From the NCBI RefSeq assembly GCF_015831345.1, contig NZ_JADWYS010000001.1:1870118-1934117 (forward strand): a stretch of DNA of 64,000 nt, in the 5' to 3' direction. Under the pieces are notes generated by a model, which did not search any database, was not told where the DNA came from, and was given only the letters and a program-made list of their open reading frames with translations. How positions within the stretch are numbered: the stretch's first letter is position 1; the number at the start of each line of letters is the position of its first letter. This document shows positions 27,732 to 36,934 of the stretch, piece by piece. The stretch comes from Caenimonas aquaedulcis. GTDB taxonomy: Bacteria; Pseudomonadota; Gammaproteobacteria; Burkholderiales; Burkholderiaceae_C. The translations under genes and the position numbers were made by a program.

Positions 27732-28805
27732 TTACTTCTTAGCCCGCGCGGGTTTCGCGGTCCGAATCACCTTGGCGGGCTTCTTCTTCGCGACCACTTT
27801 GCGCGGCGACTTGGGTTTCACTTCGGGTGGCGGAGGGGGTTTGCGGGAATCCGCAATCGCTTTGGTCACTTCCGCGAGGTTGGACTTCGCGTCCTCGTAG
27901 GTAGGCGCAAGCGCCAGCGCCCTGCGCAGGTGATTGCGGGCCTCGACGAGCTGGCCCTGGATCCGCATGAGGTTGCCCAGGTTGTTATGAGCCTCGGGCG
28001 ATCGCGGGTTGATTTCCAAAGCTTTCGCATAGGCCGACGCCGCATCTTCGAGGCGACCGAGGCGCTTGTGGGCCACTCCCAGATTGATCCACGCGGAGAT
28101 GAACCGGGGGTCGACCTTGATCGCCCGCTTGTGGAAGCTCACGGCCTTGGCGAAGTCCAGCCGATCCTGGAAGAGGAGCCCAAGATCGTTGTAGTAATCG
28201 GCGCGATCCGGGACGAGGATGATCGCCTTCTGCAGCAACGGCATCGCTTCCGTGGATTGCTTGAGCGCCCGCAACGCCAGGGCGAGGCCGTGCAGCACCT
28301 CGGCGTTGTCGGATTGGATACGCAGCGCTCCCTGGAATGTCTTGGCGGCTTCTTCGTACTGGCGCGCATTGTGCAGCCTGCGTCCATTCAAGATGAGTTG
28401 CTGTACCGGTGGCGAACTGCTGACGAGCGGCTCCAGCTGCTTGATGCGATGACGCAATTCGTCGGACCGCACCAGACGCGCGGCCTGCCGATAAGCTTCC
28501 AGCGCATCGCCCATTTTTCCCAACTGCTCGTGCGCCAGCGCGATCTGCGCCAACACGGAAGCTTGTTGCGTGGGCGAGGGCTTCGGGCTCGCCACGCTCA
28601 TCGCGCCCCATATCTTCTGCAGCAAGGTCAGGGCGTCGGCGGGCCGCCCGGTCCGATTGAGCGTCAATGCCATCCCCATCGCAGCGGCGGCATTGTGGGG
28701 AGCCGCAGCCATCGCCTGCTGGTAGAGGTGCAGGGCTGAGCCGAAGTCGAATTTCTCGAGCCGCTGGCCAGCTTCCTGCAACAGGGTTGCAAGGGATTTA
28801 GCCAT
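27732..28805 (-). CDS. Tetratricopeptide repeat protein with lysine-rich tail
   Basis: The 357-residue protein contains about eight TPR units, clearest at AEVLHGLALALRALKQSTEA, YYNDLGLLFQDRLDFAKAVS, WINLGVAHKRLGRLEDAAS and HNNLGNLMRIQGQLVEARN. The last 45 residues are proline- and lysine-rich (PPPPPEVKPKSP, then a KKKPAK tail). It has no signal peptide. TPR proteins act as scaffolds; here it probably organises glycosyltransferases or presents the acceptor protein. It sits between two GT4 genes in the long operon, only 6 bases after the 28812-30032 gene. Confidence 0.88.
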   Translation of the reverse strand: MAKSLATLLQEAGQRLEKFDFGSALHLYQQAMAAAPHNAAAAMGMALTLNRTGRPADALTLLQKIWGAMSVASPKPSPTQQASVLAQIALAHEQLGKMGDALEAYRQAARLVRSDELRHRIKQLEPLVSSSPPVQQLILNGRRLHNARQYEEAAKTFQGALRIQSDNAEVLHGLALALRALKQSTEAMPLLQKAIILVPDRADYYNDLGLLFQDRLDFAKAVSFHKRAIKVDPRFISAWINLGVAHKRLGRLEDAASAYAKALEINPRSPEAHNNLGNLMRIQGQLVEARNHLRRALALAPTYEDAKSNLAEVTKAIADSRKPPPPPEVKPKSPRKVVAKKKPAKVIRTAKPARAKK

Positions 28806-28811
28806 ATGTGT

Positions 28812-30032
28812 TCAACCTTCCATCATTCGGAGATACCCCGGAACGGTCACCCTGTGAAAGTCGAATTTCTCTTCGATCGTCTTTCGCGCCTGCTCCCGCA
28901 AAGGCAAGAATCGGACCGGATCCGCCAGGGCTTCAATGGCCGCATCTGCCAGGCGCTGCGGCTGAAGAAATGGAAACAGCAGTCCATTGTCGCCGTGACT
29001 GATGACTTCTTCCACCGGGGGAGTCCCTGACGCCAGCACCAGGCACCCCGCCGACATGGCTTCCAGCATGGACCACGACAAGATGAAGGGATAGGTCAGG
29101 TAGACGTGCACCCGGGAGACCTGCAGCACCTTGACATACGTTTCGTACGGCAGCGTATCGGTGAAATGCACGCGCGAGAGGTCGAGCCCGTCCTTCACTT
29201 CGTCCAGGTATTTTTGTTTCCAGGTGGTTCCGGGCTCGGGCTTTTTGCCGTAACTGACGCCATCGCCTCCCACGATGACCACGTGGCACTCCGGCCGCGC
29301 CTGAAGAATGGCCGGCAGCGCCCGCATGAAGATGTGGTAGCCGCGGTAGGGCTCCAGATTGCGACTGACGTAAGTCAAGACCTCGTCGCCCGCCTTGAGA
29401 ACGGTCCCATCGGGCAAGGTGATCTGCGCATTCGGATCCGGGGCGACGACATCGGTTTCCACGCCTTCATGCAACAGCGACAGGCGGTATCGCCAGGCCG
29501 CAGGAAAGAGGCTGCGCTGCCACGCGGTGGGACTGAAGCCCTCGTCGCAGGAGTCGAGCGCGAGCAGCTGCGTCGCGTTGGTCGTCCGCAGCCGAAAGAT
29601 GTCTTCGAAACTGGATGGAAATTCAGGGTCGAACCCTACGTCGGTGCCCCTGGGGTGGTAGTAGTACTCGAAGAGGCCGACCACTTTGGCGCCGGGGAAG
29701 AAATCCCGAAGGTAAAAGCCGTCGCCCCAGCCCGGGTGGACGAAGATCACGTCCGGCTCCAGGCCCTGCTGCTTGTGCGCCGACAACGTGGTCACCACCT
29801 GGTGCCCGCGGCGCACGGCGGCATCGAACGACCGCGAGTGGGCATGCGCTCCCATGGCGGAGTCACCTGGCTTCGGATACGCAATCACGGGTACGTCCGC
29901 GATAGCGCGCGCAGGGTCCATCCAGCTTTGGTCGCCCATGCCGATGACTCGCATGCCCGGCTGACGCGCCAGGGCTGCGGCAACCCTGCGGAACTGGCCC
30001 GGAAAATTAGGATGGATGAAAAGTACGTCCAA
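28812..30032 (-). CDS. Glycosyltransferase family 4
   Basis: This 406-residue GT-B enzyme starts DVLFIHPNFPGQFRRVAAAL, typical of its subgroup. The C-terminal domain has VLTYVSRNLEPYRGYHIFMR, ECHVVIVGGDGVSYGKKP and the donor site PFILSWSMLEAMSAGCLVLA. The start codon is TTG 30032, which begins the conserved N-terminus and overlaps the upstream GT2 gene by 26 bases, suggesting coupled translation. A role in transferring a hexose to the growing glycan is likely. Confidence 0.87.
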   Translation of the reverse strand: MDVLFIHPNFPGQFRRVAAALARQPGMRVIGMGDQSWMDPARAIADVPVIAYPKPGDSAMGAHAHSRSFDAAVRRGHQVVTTLSAHKQQGLEPDVIFVHPGWGDGFYLRDFFPGAKVVGLFEYYYHPRGTDVGFDPEFPSSFEDIFRLRTTNATQLLALDSCDEGFSPTAWQRSLFPAAWRYRLSLLHEGVETDVVAPDPNAQITLPDGTVLKAGDEVLTYVSRNLEPYRGYHIFMRALPAILQARPECHVVIVGGDGVSYGKKPEPGTTWKQKYLDEVKDGLDLSRVHFTDTLPYETYVKVLQVSRVHVYLTYPFILSWSMLEAMSAGCLVLASGTPPVEEVISHGDNGLLFPFLQPQRLADAAIEALADPVRFLPLREQARKTIEEKFDFHRVTVPGYLRMMEG

Positions 30033-32526
30033 TTCGGTCTCTCATGGCTTCTTGCAGCCACTCATACGTCGGGGCTTCCCGCGTCACCAGGCATTTTGCT
30101 TTGCTCGCAGACTCCGGAATGCTCGAACCCTCCTGGACGAGCCACATCACGTTCAAGGTGTCGGATGCGAGCGACGGCACCGGGCCAGAACCGGACTTTT
30201 GCAACGCGCACAACGTGATGCACACATCCGCCATGACTGCATCGTCCGACCAATGCTCCAGGGGTACCACCCAGCAAGGCGAGCCCGCTTCGCTCAGCGA
30301 GAGCCTCAGCGCGCGCGCAACTTCGGCCAACTCCGAAGTGCCGGCCACTTCCTCCGCCCCGAGCGGAACATGGATGGCAACGCGCAGCCGCCAGCGGGTG
30401 CGATCGAGCAGCCCGCCCGCGAAGTTGACCGACGACTGCCCCCTGCCGAAGGAGCCGCCGAAATCCTGCCACCACGGCGCATCCTTCCACCGTGCTGGCT
30501 TGTCGCGAATCCACGCCAGCGTCAACAGATCCGCGCGCGCGCCGTGCAGGGAGCGGATGTCGTAGTCGTGCGACCCGACGATCAACACATGGATGTCCCC
30601 TGCGTCCTTCCAGTTGGAACCAGGTTGGAAGAAGACCACGCGTGCGTGCGGGAATTCCGACAGGATTTGGGCGGCGAGCTGCTGCATTTCATCCCCGGGC
30701 GAGGGATCGGCAACCACGCCCAGCGTGAAGGGCTCGTTGGTGATGAAACCATCACCCTGGAGCAGGCTGCGCCAGTATGCCTGCTTCGTCCAGAGGGCAG
30801 TTTGCGAGGCAAGGACAGATGCGTTGGCCTGCACCCTGTCCACGATCGACATGTCCCGCCCCGAAAGTCGCGTATGCCCATGCCGATGGAGGGCGCAGAC
30901 GTCGTTGCGGCTGACGACCAGCTTGCCCAATCGCTGCGACAGGCGCAGGCAAAACTCGACGTCCTCGTAGCCATAGAAATAAGCCGGATCAAATCCGCCG
31001 ACCGCTTCGAAGTCCGACTTGCGGCACAACATGGCCGCGCCGGTCACTGCGGGTACGGCCTGCGGTGAATGCTCCTGGTCGGCGCGCAATGGCGACGGAG
31101 CGACCTCATAGGGCCAGTAGCCGCCGTTGTGCAATTTGAACCGGATTCCGAGGTGCTGCACCTCGTTGGCCGGCTGTAGTGCATGGCGCGACTCGCCGAC
31201 TTCCTTGATCAGTTTCATGCCGACGATGCCCACCCGCTCGTCCCGCAGCGACTCGAGGAGACGCGGCAAGCCATCGTGCAGCCAGATGATGTCGTTGTTG
31301 AGGAAGAATAGCGTATCCGCCCGCGCCAGCTTGGCGCCGCGATTGCACGAAGCCGAAAACGACGCGTTGTGGTCGAGCGCGACGACGCGGAGGTCCAGTC
31401 CACTCTCCCAGCGCTTGAGCATCCTCAAGCTGTCGTCTTCCGACGCGTGGTCGATCACGATGATTTCCGCAGCCACTGTGCTGCTGTACCGCGTCCAGGA
31501 CTCCAGCATGGAATCAAGCACCTCCGCGCCGTTGCGGTTGAGAATCACCACGGTCACTTCTGGCTTGTCGAGCGGCGACGCGGGCGCGCGCCGGCGTACC
31601 GAGGCACTTGCCCGCAAGCGGGGAAGGGCGGCTGGTATCCAGCCTCTTTCGAACCGCACGAATTGCTGTCCCTTGGACAGGAGTTGCCCGTCGTCTGCGG
31701 CTACCACTTCGACGCGATGCTGCTTGCCGTCTGCGATACCTTCAGGCAACCGGACGAAGAAACCGATCAAACCCGTTGGATGGGCAAGGCGCGCGGCGAG
31801 TTCGGGGCGCAGGGCGTTGGGTCTAAACCATGCGCAAACCCTGCCATCGACGCGCAGGCATAACTCGAGCGGGCTGTTGGCGTCCGCACCGTCGAAAGCC
31901 CATCCACGAATCCCGCTGACCGTGATGCTTTCTACGGTGCCGACGACGCTCACGCGCCGCGTCAGCGGCGAGCCTCGCAAGGGCTGGCCCCGGCACTCGA
32001 AATGTAAAGGGGTGGGCGGCAGGGATTCGCATGGAACCGTATAGGAGGCCGCGTAGCCCTGGGGGTCCGGAGTGGGCGAGATCGACAGTGGATGTCTGAG
32101 CAACAGCCGGCCCGCTTCATCCCGGACGTCCAGGTTGACCCGTCCCGGTTTTGCCGAATCGAACCACACCGTTCCATTGAAGCTGCGTCCCTGCTGGCGC
32201 ACCTCACCTCTTACCGGTCCGCTGCGCCAAGTTTGCACTTCCCCATGCACGCCGTCGTCGTGGTCGAGGCGAATGCCGACGTTGAGGTCGTGAGGAAATC
32301 CGTCGAGGACAGGGGAAGGAAGCGCGAACTTGAACCCGGAACGCGGCTCGGGCGGCCGGCCGCAAACCGCATGGCAGTCAGCCGGCAGTTCGATTCCCGT
32401 GAATTCCGTGGCCACATGGCGACCGTCCACCCAAAGGTGGACGGGGAGCGGCTTGATGGGACCGGTGGCCCAGCCCCATGCGAAGCCGCCGCGAATGACC
32501 AGCGGTGATAGACACTGCTGGAGCAC
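30007..32526 (-). CDS. Large glycosyltransferase family 2 with beta modules and C-terminal extra domain
   Basis: In this 839-residue protein residues 1-310 form beta-rich modules with GWA cores (FAWGWATGPIKPLPVHLWVD and IRGWAFDGADANSPLELCLR), like those of the giant GT at 13372-17256. The GT2 domain spans about 325-600 (EVTVVILNRNG, then LFFLNNDIIWLHDGL, then FYGYEDVEFCLRLSQRLG). The C-terminal 200 residues (PFTLGVVADPSPGDEMQQLA onward) look like another, incomplete GT-B-type half. The start is GTG 32526, with GAGGG very close; it lies 12 bases after the RTX gene stop. Confidence 0.83.
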   Translation of the reverse strand: MLQQCLSPLVIRGGFAWGWATGPIKPLPVHLWVDGRHVATEFTGIELPADCHAVCGRPPEPRSGFKFALPSPVLDGFPHDLNVGIRLDHDDGVHGEVQTWRSGPVRGEVRQQGRSFNGTVWFDSAKPGRVNLDVRDEAGRLLLRHPLSISPTPDPQGYAASYTVPCESLPPTPLHFECRGQPLRGSPLTRRVSVVGTVESITVSGIRGWAFDGADANSPLELCLRVDGRVCAWFRPNALRPELAARLAHPTGLIGFFVRLPEGIADGKQHRVEVVAADDGQLLSKGQQFVRFERGWIPAALPRLRASASVRRRAPASPLDKPEVTVVILNRNGAEVLDSMLESWTRYSSTVAAEIIVIDHASEDDSLRMLKRWESGLDLRVVALDHNASFSASCNRGAKLARADTLFFLNNDIIWLHDGLPRLLESLRDERVGIVGMKLIKEVGESRHALQPANEVQHLGIRFKLHNGGYWPYEVAPSPLRADQEHSPQAVPAVTGAAMLCRKSDFEAVGGFDPAYFYGYEDVEFCLRLSQRLGKLVVSRNDVCALHRHGHTRLSGRDMSIVDRVQANASVLASQTALWTKQAYWRSLLQGDGFITNEPFTLGVVADPSPGDEMQQLAAQILSEFPHARVVFFQPGSNWKDAGDIHVLIVGSHDYDIRSLHGARADLLTLAWIRDKPARWKDAPWWQDFGGSFGRGQSSVNFAGGLLDRTRWRLRVAIHVPLGAEEVAGTSELAEVARALRLSLSEAGSPCWVVPLEHWSDDAVMADVCITLCALQKSGSGPVPSLASDTLNVMWLVQEGSSIPESASKAKCLVTREAPTYEWLQEAMRDRIGRTFHPS

Positions 32527-32538
32527 ACCCTCTTTTTA

Positions 32539-33558
32539 TCAGAAGGTGAACTTGATCATATCCGCCGTGAGTTCGCTTGCGGTGACGCCCACCAACGTGA
32601 TGGAGGTGTCATTGGCCAGATGGAACGTCACCCCTGCGGTGGTTTGCTCCGAACTGGTGACCATGTGCAGCAGTTCCTGAACATTCGTGACACCCGGGAG
32701 CTTGAACGCAAAGGTGTCATGCCCCGGCGTAAAGTCGGTGATCGTGTAGTCGCCGACGCGCGAGAAAGCAAAGACATCATCGCCCGCGCCGCCAGTCAGC
32801 GTGTCATGTCCACCACCACCGATCAGGGTGTCATTGCCGCCGCCACCAATAATCTGCTGGTTGGCACTGTCACTGGTGATCAGCGTGCCGTTGTTGTCGC
32901 CGATCTTCACCACGCCGTCGCCCGACACGAGCGCATTTTCGACGTTCTTGATCAGGAGCAGTTCGCTGGGGCTGAGGCTGCGCAGATTGAAGGCGAACAG
33001 GTCCGTGCTGCCGGAGTTGCCCGGGTCGAATGTGACTTCGTTCGACGGCAAAGCGCCGAACTTCTCGCCGGAGAGCTGCGTGCTCGGAGTGCTATTGATG
33101 AAGTCCACCATCGTGACGGTGATGCTCGGCAGACCAAGGGCTTCGATGCTCGACACGAGATCATCCACGGCCTCCAGCAGATTGGCGCGAAGAGCATCGT
33201 TGGTACCAGGCGGCAGATACTGGTCAACGATGCTGAAGAGGAAAGTACTGACCTCCTCCACGCTGATCCCATCATGGGCGGCAAACACCAAGCCAAGACC
33301 ATCCGGGAGCGATACATCGAGATGCAATGTGCCGCTGTTGATGGTTCCGAGAACGGCCACCCCGTTCGGCAACAACACGCCCTGCACTTCCCCGTTGGAG
33401 CCCGTACCTGTAACCAGAATTGCACCGTCCAAGTCCGTCGTGTGGGCAGTACCTCCGACGGTATCCAACAGGAACTGATCGATCAGGGAAACGGAATGCT
33501 CATCGACAATGGCGGATAGGTCCGTTCCACCACCGATGATTGAGTCTGCGCCGGCCAT
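32539..33558 (-). CDS. Short RTX-type calcium-binding secreted protein
   Basis: The 339-residue, cysteine-free acidic protein has RTX nonapeptides near residues 235-265 (GGGGNDTLIGGGGHDTLTGG, then AGDDVFAF) and ends hydrophobically (TADMIKFTF), the usual signal for type I secretion. No N-terminal signal peptide is present. The first 230 residues have no recognised domain. It is the first gene of the long minus-strand operon of glycosyl-, sulfo- and methyltransferases, so it is a good candidate for the protein these enzymes decorate. No ABC exporter, membrane-fusion protein or TolC gene lies in the window. Confidence 0.8.
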   Translation of the reverse strand: MAGADSIIGGGTDLSAIVDEHSVSLIDQFLLDTVGGTAHTTDLDGAILVTGTGSNGEVQGVLLPNGVAVLGTINSGTLHLDVSLPDGLGLVFAAHDGISVEEVSTFLFSIVDQYLPPGTNDALRANLLEAVDDLVSSIEALGLPSITVTMVDFINSTPSTQLSGEKFGALPSNEVTFDPGNSGSTDLFAFNLRSLSPSELLLIKNVENALVSGDGVVKIGDNNGTLITSDSANQQIIGGGGNDTLIGGGGHDTLTGGAGDDVFAFSRVGDYTITDFTPGHDTFAFKLPGVTNVQELLHMVTSSEQTTAGVTFHLANDTSITLVGVTASELTADMIKFTF

Positions 33559-33737
33559 TTGTAATCCCTATCCAGGTGTGGTTTCTGCTCTGTTATGTAC
33601 TGCGTGCTGACCAATTTGTTCAGCATGAGCTTAAGTGTACGGGGAATAACGATTCTCGCAAAGGGATACATCTGAGGAAACTGCTACTTGTGACTTCCCA
33701 CACGCCGATGAGGCTCAAAAATATGTAACTGTCTGTA

Positions 33738-35129
33738 TCAGGCAACGCTCGACAATAAGTTTTCAACTGCCTTGCGGGCGTGTGTGCGCAGCTCGGGAAC
33801 GGCGGTCGCCTCCCAAAGCTGAGCCTTCAGAAGGGGACCTACGTATCGGACGTGCGTCAACGAACGGCCGGCGCTACCGACGATGCGGTAGCTGTCATCG
33901 ACGGCGAGACCCAGAGCCAGCTCGTCCACAGCCAACGCCCCGGCGTCGCGCAGCTGGACGATGAGCGGATCGCTGACTCGATTCAAGTCGCTGGAAGGCC
34001 CGGTGCAGTTGATGACTACGCCATAAGTCGCCGTGGCTGGCCGATCCGATCCCCTTGGCCGCCAGGTCACGCGCACACGCCCGTCTTCGACGCTGGCATC
34101 GATCAGTCTCCCCTGCTGGACGCTCAGCTGACCCGCGTCCATTGCGGCCCGGATGCGCCTGTAGATCGCCGGCGCGGCACGATGGCGATGCGTGTCCCAA
34201 TAGGGCATGAGGTGCCGCATGAACTGCCTGCGGCCGGCAAGGCTGAGCTGCTGCCACAGTCGGGGCGTATGCGATCGCAGCCCCCCGATCACATCGCGCC
34301 AATCGTGACCCTCCTTGGCGGCGTCGCGGACGAGGGCGCGCACGCGGCGCAATTGCGCACGCACACTCGCTTCCCCGGTCAGGAAGTCCGGCGCGACCAG
34401 GCCTGCGTGCGGGGCTGTTTCCTGCTCGCGATGCGGCTGCGGTAGCAAGGCGCGGCGCGACAGCATCGTGATCGGCCCCCTGTGGCCCTGGTCGAGGAGA
34501 CGCAGCACGGCGTCGTATGCGGTGAGGCCCGTGCCCACCAGCAACACATGCTCCTCAGGCTGCAGGCGCTCCAGCACGCCGTGCGACCATACGTCGTTGA
34601 CCAGGGGGCCGCCGTTCCAGTGGGCATTGCTTGCGGTCGCAGGGGGTCGCGGCGTGAAGTTGCCCAGCGCGAGGATCACCTCGGTGGCTTCGATGCGCCG
34701 ACCCGAGTTCAAGACCAGCGTCGGCGATTCGCCGGCCCCTTCCATATCGATGCTGAGCACTTCAGCTTCGACCAACTCCAGCTTGACGCCGTCCGCCGCG
34801 CCGGCCTGCGCCTTCAGAAGGCTCCTCTCCAGGTAGTCACCATACAGGCTACGCGGCACGAAATCGCCGCCCTTGTAGGGCAGGCCCCGGCTTTGCAGGA
34901 AGTCGATGAAGCCTGAATCCTGATCCGGATCCAGGCTCATCCGTCCCGCCGGGACATTGAGCAGGTGGCTCGGCGAATTCGTGCCGTACGCAAGCCCGCG
35001 GCCAAAGCTCAGCGAGCGGTTGATCAGGCAGATGCGGGCCGGTCCCGGCAGTTTCCGCAGCAACTGGATGGCCACCGCCATGCCGGAAAAGCCGGCGCCG
35101 ACGATGGCATAGGTGGGGTGGTTTTTCAT
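33738..35129 (-). CDS. FAD/NAD(P)-binding protein (NAD_binding_9-type)
   Basis: This 463-residue flavoprotein starts with TYAIVGAGFSGMAVAIQLL, a dinucleotide loop. INRSLSFGRGLAYGT follows, then SHLLNVPAGRM, characteristic of the NAD_binding_9 family, and a second nucleotide loop, HVLLVGTGLTAYDAVLRLLD. The reaction is not known. ATG 35129 directly precedes the first motif; a TTG 9 codons upstream is less likely. It diverges from the HTH-CysD gene across a 98-base AT-rich region full of palindromes, so both could share a regulator. Confidence 0.8.
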   Translation of the reverse strand: MKNHPTYAIVGAGFSGMAVAIQLLRKLPGPARICLINRSLSFGRGLAYGTNSPSHLLNVPAGRMSLDPDQDSGFIDFLQSRGLPYKGGDFVPRSLYGDYLERSLLKAQAGAADGVKLELVEAEVLSIDMEGAGESPTLVLNSGRRIEATEVILALGNFTPRPPATASNAHWNGGPLVNDVWSHGVLERLQPEEHVLLVGTGLTAYDAVLRLLDQGHRGPITMLSRRALLPQPHREQETAPHAGLVAPDFLTGEASVRAQLRRVRALVRDAAKEGHDWRDVIGGLRSHTPRLWQQLSLAGRRQFMRHLMPYWDTHRHRAAPAIYRRIRAAMDAGQLSVQQGRLIDASVEDGRVRVTWRPRGSDRPATATYGVVINCTGPSSDLNRVSDPLIVQLRDAGALAVDELALGLAVDDSYRIVGSAGRSLTHVRYVGPLLKAQLWEATAVPELRTHARKAVENLLSSVA

Positions 35130-35179
35130 TGCGATCACAGAGTCTGGTATATTCAAAATATATCTTTAACATGTTCTTT

Positions 35180-35198
35180 TGCATTAATGTTTAATGCA
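35180..35198. promoter_or_regulatory. Perfect inverted repeat, candidate operator
   Basis: TGCATTAA-TGT-TTAATGCA is a perfect 8-base inverted repeat with a 3-base centre, in the AT-rich gap between two divergent genes. It lies 29 bases upstream of the HTH-CysD ATG. No T-run follows on either strand, so it is not a terminator. It is a plausible site for the neighbouring helix-turn-helix protein. Confidence 0.5.
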
Positions 35199-35214
35199 GA
35201 ATATCGCACAGCTA

Positions 35215-35224
35215 CAACTAGTTG
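35215..35224. promoter_or_regulatory. 10-bp palindrome CAACTAGTTG before the HTH-CysD start
   Basis: The perfect palindrome CAACTAGTTG ends 3 bases before ATG 35228, in the position where a ribosome binding site would be. No Shine-Dalgarno is visible there. It could be an operator overlapping the translation start, or coincidence. Confidence 0.3.
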
Positions 35225-35227
35225 CAA

Positions 35228-36934
35228 ATGAACGGCAATCAAGTCAGTGTCGACGACCTGAACGCAAAGCGGCGGCTCGCCGTCCGCTTGCGTTTGCAGG
35301 GCGAGAAGCTGACAGTTGTAACAGCGGCTACCGGTTTGAGCACCCCGACCGTCATCGCTGCGGTCAAGGCGTATCGCTCGGGGGGATGGACCGCTGTCGA
35401 AGTGAGTCCTCGCACAGGTCGGCCCCGAAAAGAGAACGAAGGTATACCCCCACGGGTCCTCTTAGCACTGGTACAGGCCATGCTCGCCGGTCCGCCAGCC
35501 GCCTCGGGGCCCGTCCCACGGCTTTGGAGCCGTGCGGCAGTCGGCGACTGGCTGGAAGCCAGAACGGGCTCACGCCCGGGCAGCGGCACGATCAACCGCC
35601 TGTGCGCTGCGCTCGACCTGGACGCGGATGACGAAGCCCTTCCCCCACCGGGGCCGGTCGATGCACGGACCACCCGGTACCACGGCCTCGAACGGTACCT
35701 CGCCGCGTGGCCGGGTATCCCCGCAGACAGCGGCAAGATCGGCCTCCTGCTGGTGAAAGCGGCTCGCGGCCAGCTGCAGTGGCTCGCGTTCGCGGGTCCG
35801 CTCGAGACGCGTCACTATCTGGCGCTGCTGTCTCATCTTCCCCCGCGCCGCGGGGCCGTGCAATTGGCCATTCCCGGATCCGCCCGCCTGCTGCGCTTGC
35901 CTGAAATGCGCGAATGGCTCGACACTCGCCGCGATGACCTGCAACTTGTCGACCCCCAGGTCGGCGAACCCAGCACAATCGCATCCCCTGCCTCCACGCG
36001 AAGCGCGCCCCCCTCGCGCGCCGAAAGGACGTCCATGCCCCTGACCCATCTCCAACGCCTCGAAGCCGAAAGCATCCACATCATGCGGGAGGTGGTGTCC
36101 GAGGTCGACAAGCCCGTGATGCTGTATTCCGTCGGCAAGGACAGCGCCGTGATGCTGCACCTCGCGATGAAGGCTTTCTATCCCAGCAAGCCCCCCTTCC
36201 CCCTGCTGCACGTCGACACGCGCTGGAAATTCCGCGACATGTACAGCTTTCGCGACCGGATGGTGAAGGACCTGGGACTGGACCTCATCACGCACATCAA
36301 TCCCGAGGGCATCGCGAAAAACATCAACCCCTTCACCCACGGCTCGGCCATCCATACGGATGTCATGAAGACGGAAGGATTGAAGCAGGCCCTGGACAAG
36401 TACGGCTTCGACGCGGCCTTCGGCGGCGCGCGTCGCGACGAGGAAAAGTCGCGCGCCAAGGAGCGCATCTTCTCGTTCCGCTCCGCCCAGCACCGGTGGG
36501 ACCCCAAGAACCAGCGGCCCGAACTCTGGAAGCTTTACAACACGCGCAAGCACAAGGGCGAATCGCTGCGCGTGTTCCCGCTGTCCAACTGGACCGAGCT
36601 GGACATCTGGCAATACATCTACCTGCAGAACATCCCGATCGTCCCGCTGTATTACGCCGCGACGCGTCCGGTGGTCGAGCGCAGCGGCACGCTCATCATG
36701 GTGGATGACGACCGCATGCCGCTCGCCCCGGGCGAGGTGCCGATGATGCGCAAGGTGCGCTTTCGCACGCTGGGGTGCTATCCCCTCACGGGCGCGATCG
36801 AATCGGATGCGGACACGCTGCCCGCGATCATCCAGGAGATGCTCCTCACGAAGACCTCCGAGCGGCAGGGACGCGTGATCGACCACGACGCCGCCGCGTC
36901 CATGGAAAAGAAGAAGCAGGAAGGGTATTTCTGA
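35228..36934 (+). CDS. IS630-type HTH / catalytically dead DDE protein fused in frame to CysD
   Basis: A single open frame of 568 codons. Residues 1-150 resemble IS630 transposase helix-turn-helix domains ([57 protein letters not shown]). Residues 160-240 resemble the DDE_3 catalytic core, but acidic residues are missing where expected: the strand normally ending in Asp-Asn reads [21 protein letters not shown] 27-residue Ser/Pro-rich linker without a stop leads straight into CysD at residue 270. Either a true fusion is made, or cysD is also started internally at 36035. Transposition activity is very unlikely; DNA binding remains plausible. Confidence 0.65.
   Translation: MNGNQVSVDDLNAKRRLAVRLRLQGEKLTVVTAATGLSTPTVIAAVKAYRSGGWTAVEVSPRTGRPRKENEGIPPRVLLALVQAMLAGPPAASGPVPRLWSRAAVGDWLEARTGSRPGSGTINRLCAALDLDADDEALPPPGPVDARTTRYHGLERYLAAWPGIPADSGKIGLLLVKAARGQLQWLAFAGPLETRHYLALLSHLPPRRGAVQLAIPGSARLLRLPEMREWLDTRRDDLQLVDPQVGEPSTIASPASTRSAPPSRAERTSMPLTHLQRLEAESIHIMREVVSEVDKPVMLYSVGKDSAVMLHLAMKAFYPSKPPFPLLHVDTRWKFRDMYSFRDRMVKDLGLDLITHINPEGIAKNINPFTHGSAIHTDVMKTEGLKQALDKYGFDAAFGGARRDEEKSRAKERIFSFRSAQHRWDPKNQRPELWKLYNTRKHKGESLRVFPLSNWTELDIWQYIYLQNIPIVPLYYAATRPVVERSGTLIMVDDDRMPLAPGEVPMMRKVRFRTLGCYPLTGAIESDADTLPAIIQEMLLTKTSERQGRVIDHDAAASMEKKKQEGYF
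36035..36934 (+). CDS. cysD: Sulfate adenylyltransferase subunit 2
   Basis: The 299 residues from [20 protein letters not shown] match full-length CysD. It carries the PP-loop [10 protein letters not shown] and [19 protein letters not shown]. With CysN it makes adenosine 5'-phosphosulfate (APS) from ATP and sulfate. AAGGA sits 5 bases before ATG 36035, so independent translation is likely even though the frame is open upstream through the HTH protein. Its stop overlaps the cysNC start. Neither cysH nor cysI is next to it, which points toward PAPS supply rather than sulfite reduction. Confidence 0.93.
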   Translation: MPLTHLQRLEAESIHIMREVVSEVDKPVMLYSVGKDSAVMLHLAMKAFYPSKPPFPLLHVDTRWKFRDMYSFRDRMVKDLGLDLITHINPEGIAKNINPFTHGSAIHTDVMKTEGLKQALDKYGFDAAFGGARRDEEKSRAKERIFSFRSAQHRWDPKNQRPELWKLYNTRKHKGESLRVFPLSNWTELDIWQYIYLQNIPIVPLYYAATRPVVERSGTLIMVDDDRMPLAPGEVPMMRKVRFRTLGCYPLTGAIESDADTLPAIIQEMLLTKTSERQGRVIDHDAAASMEKKKQEGYF

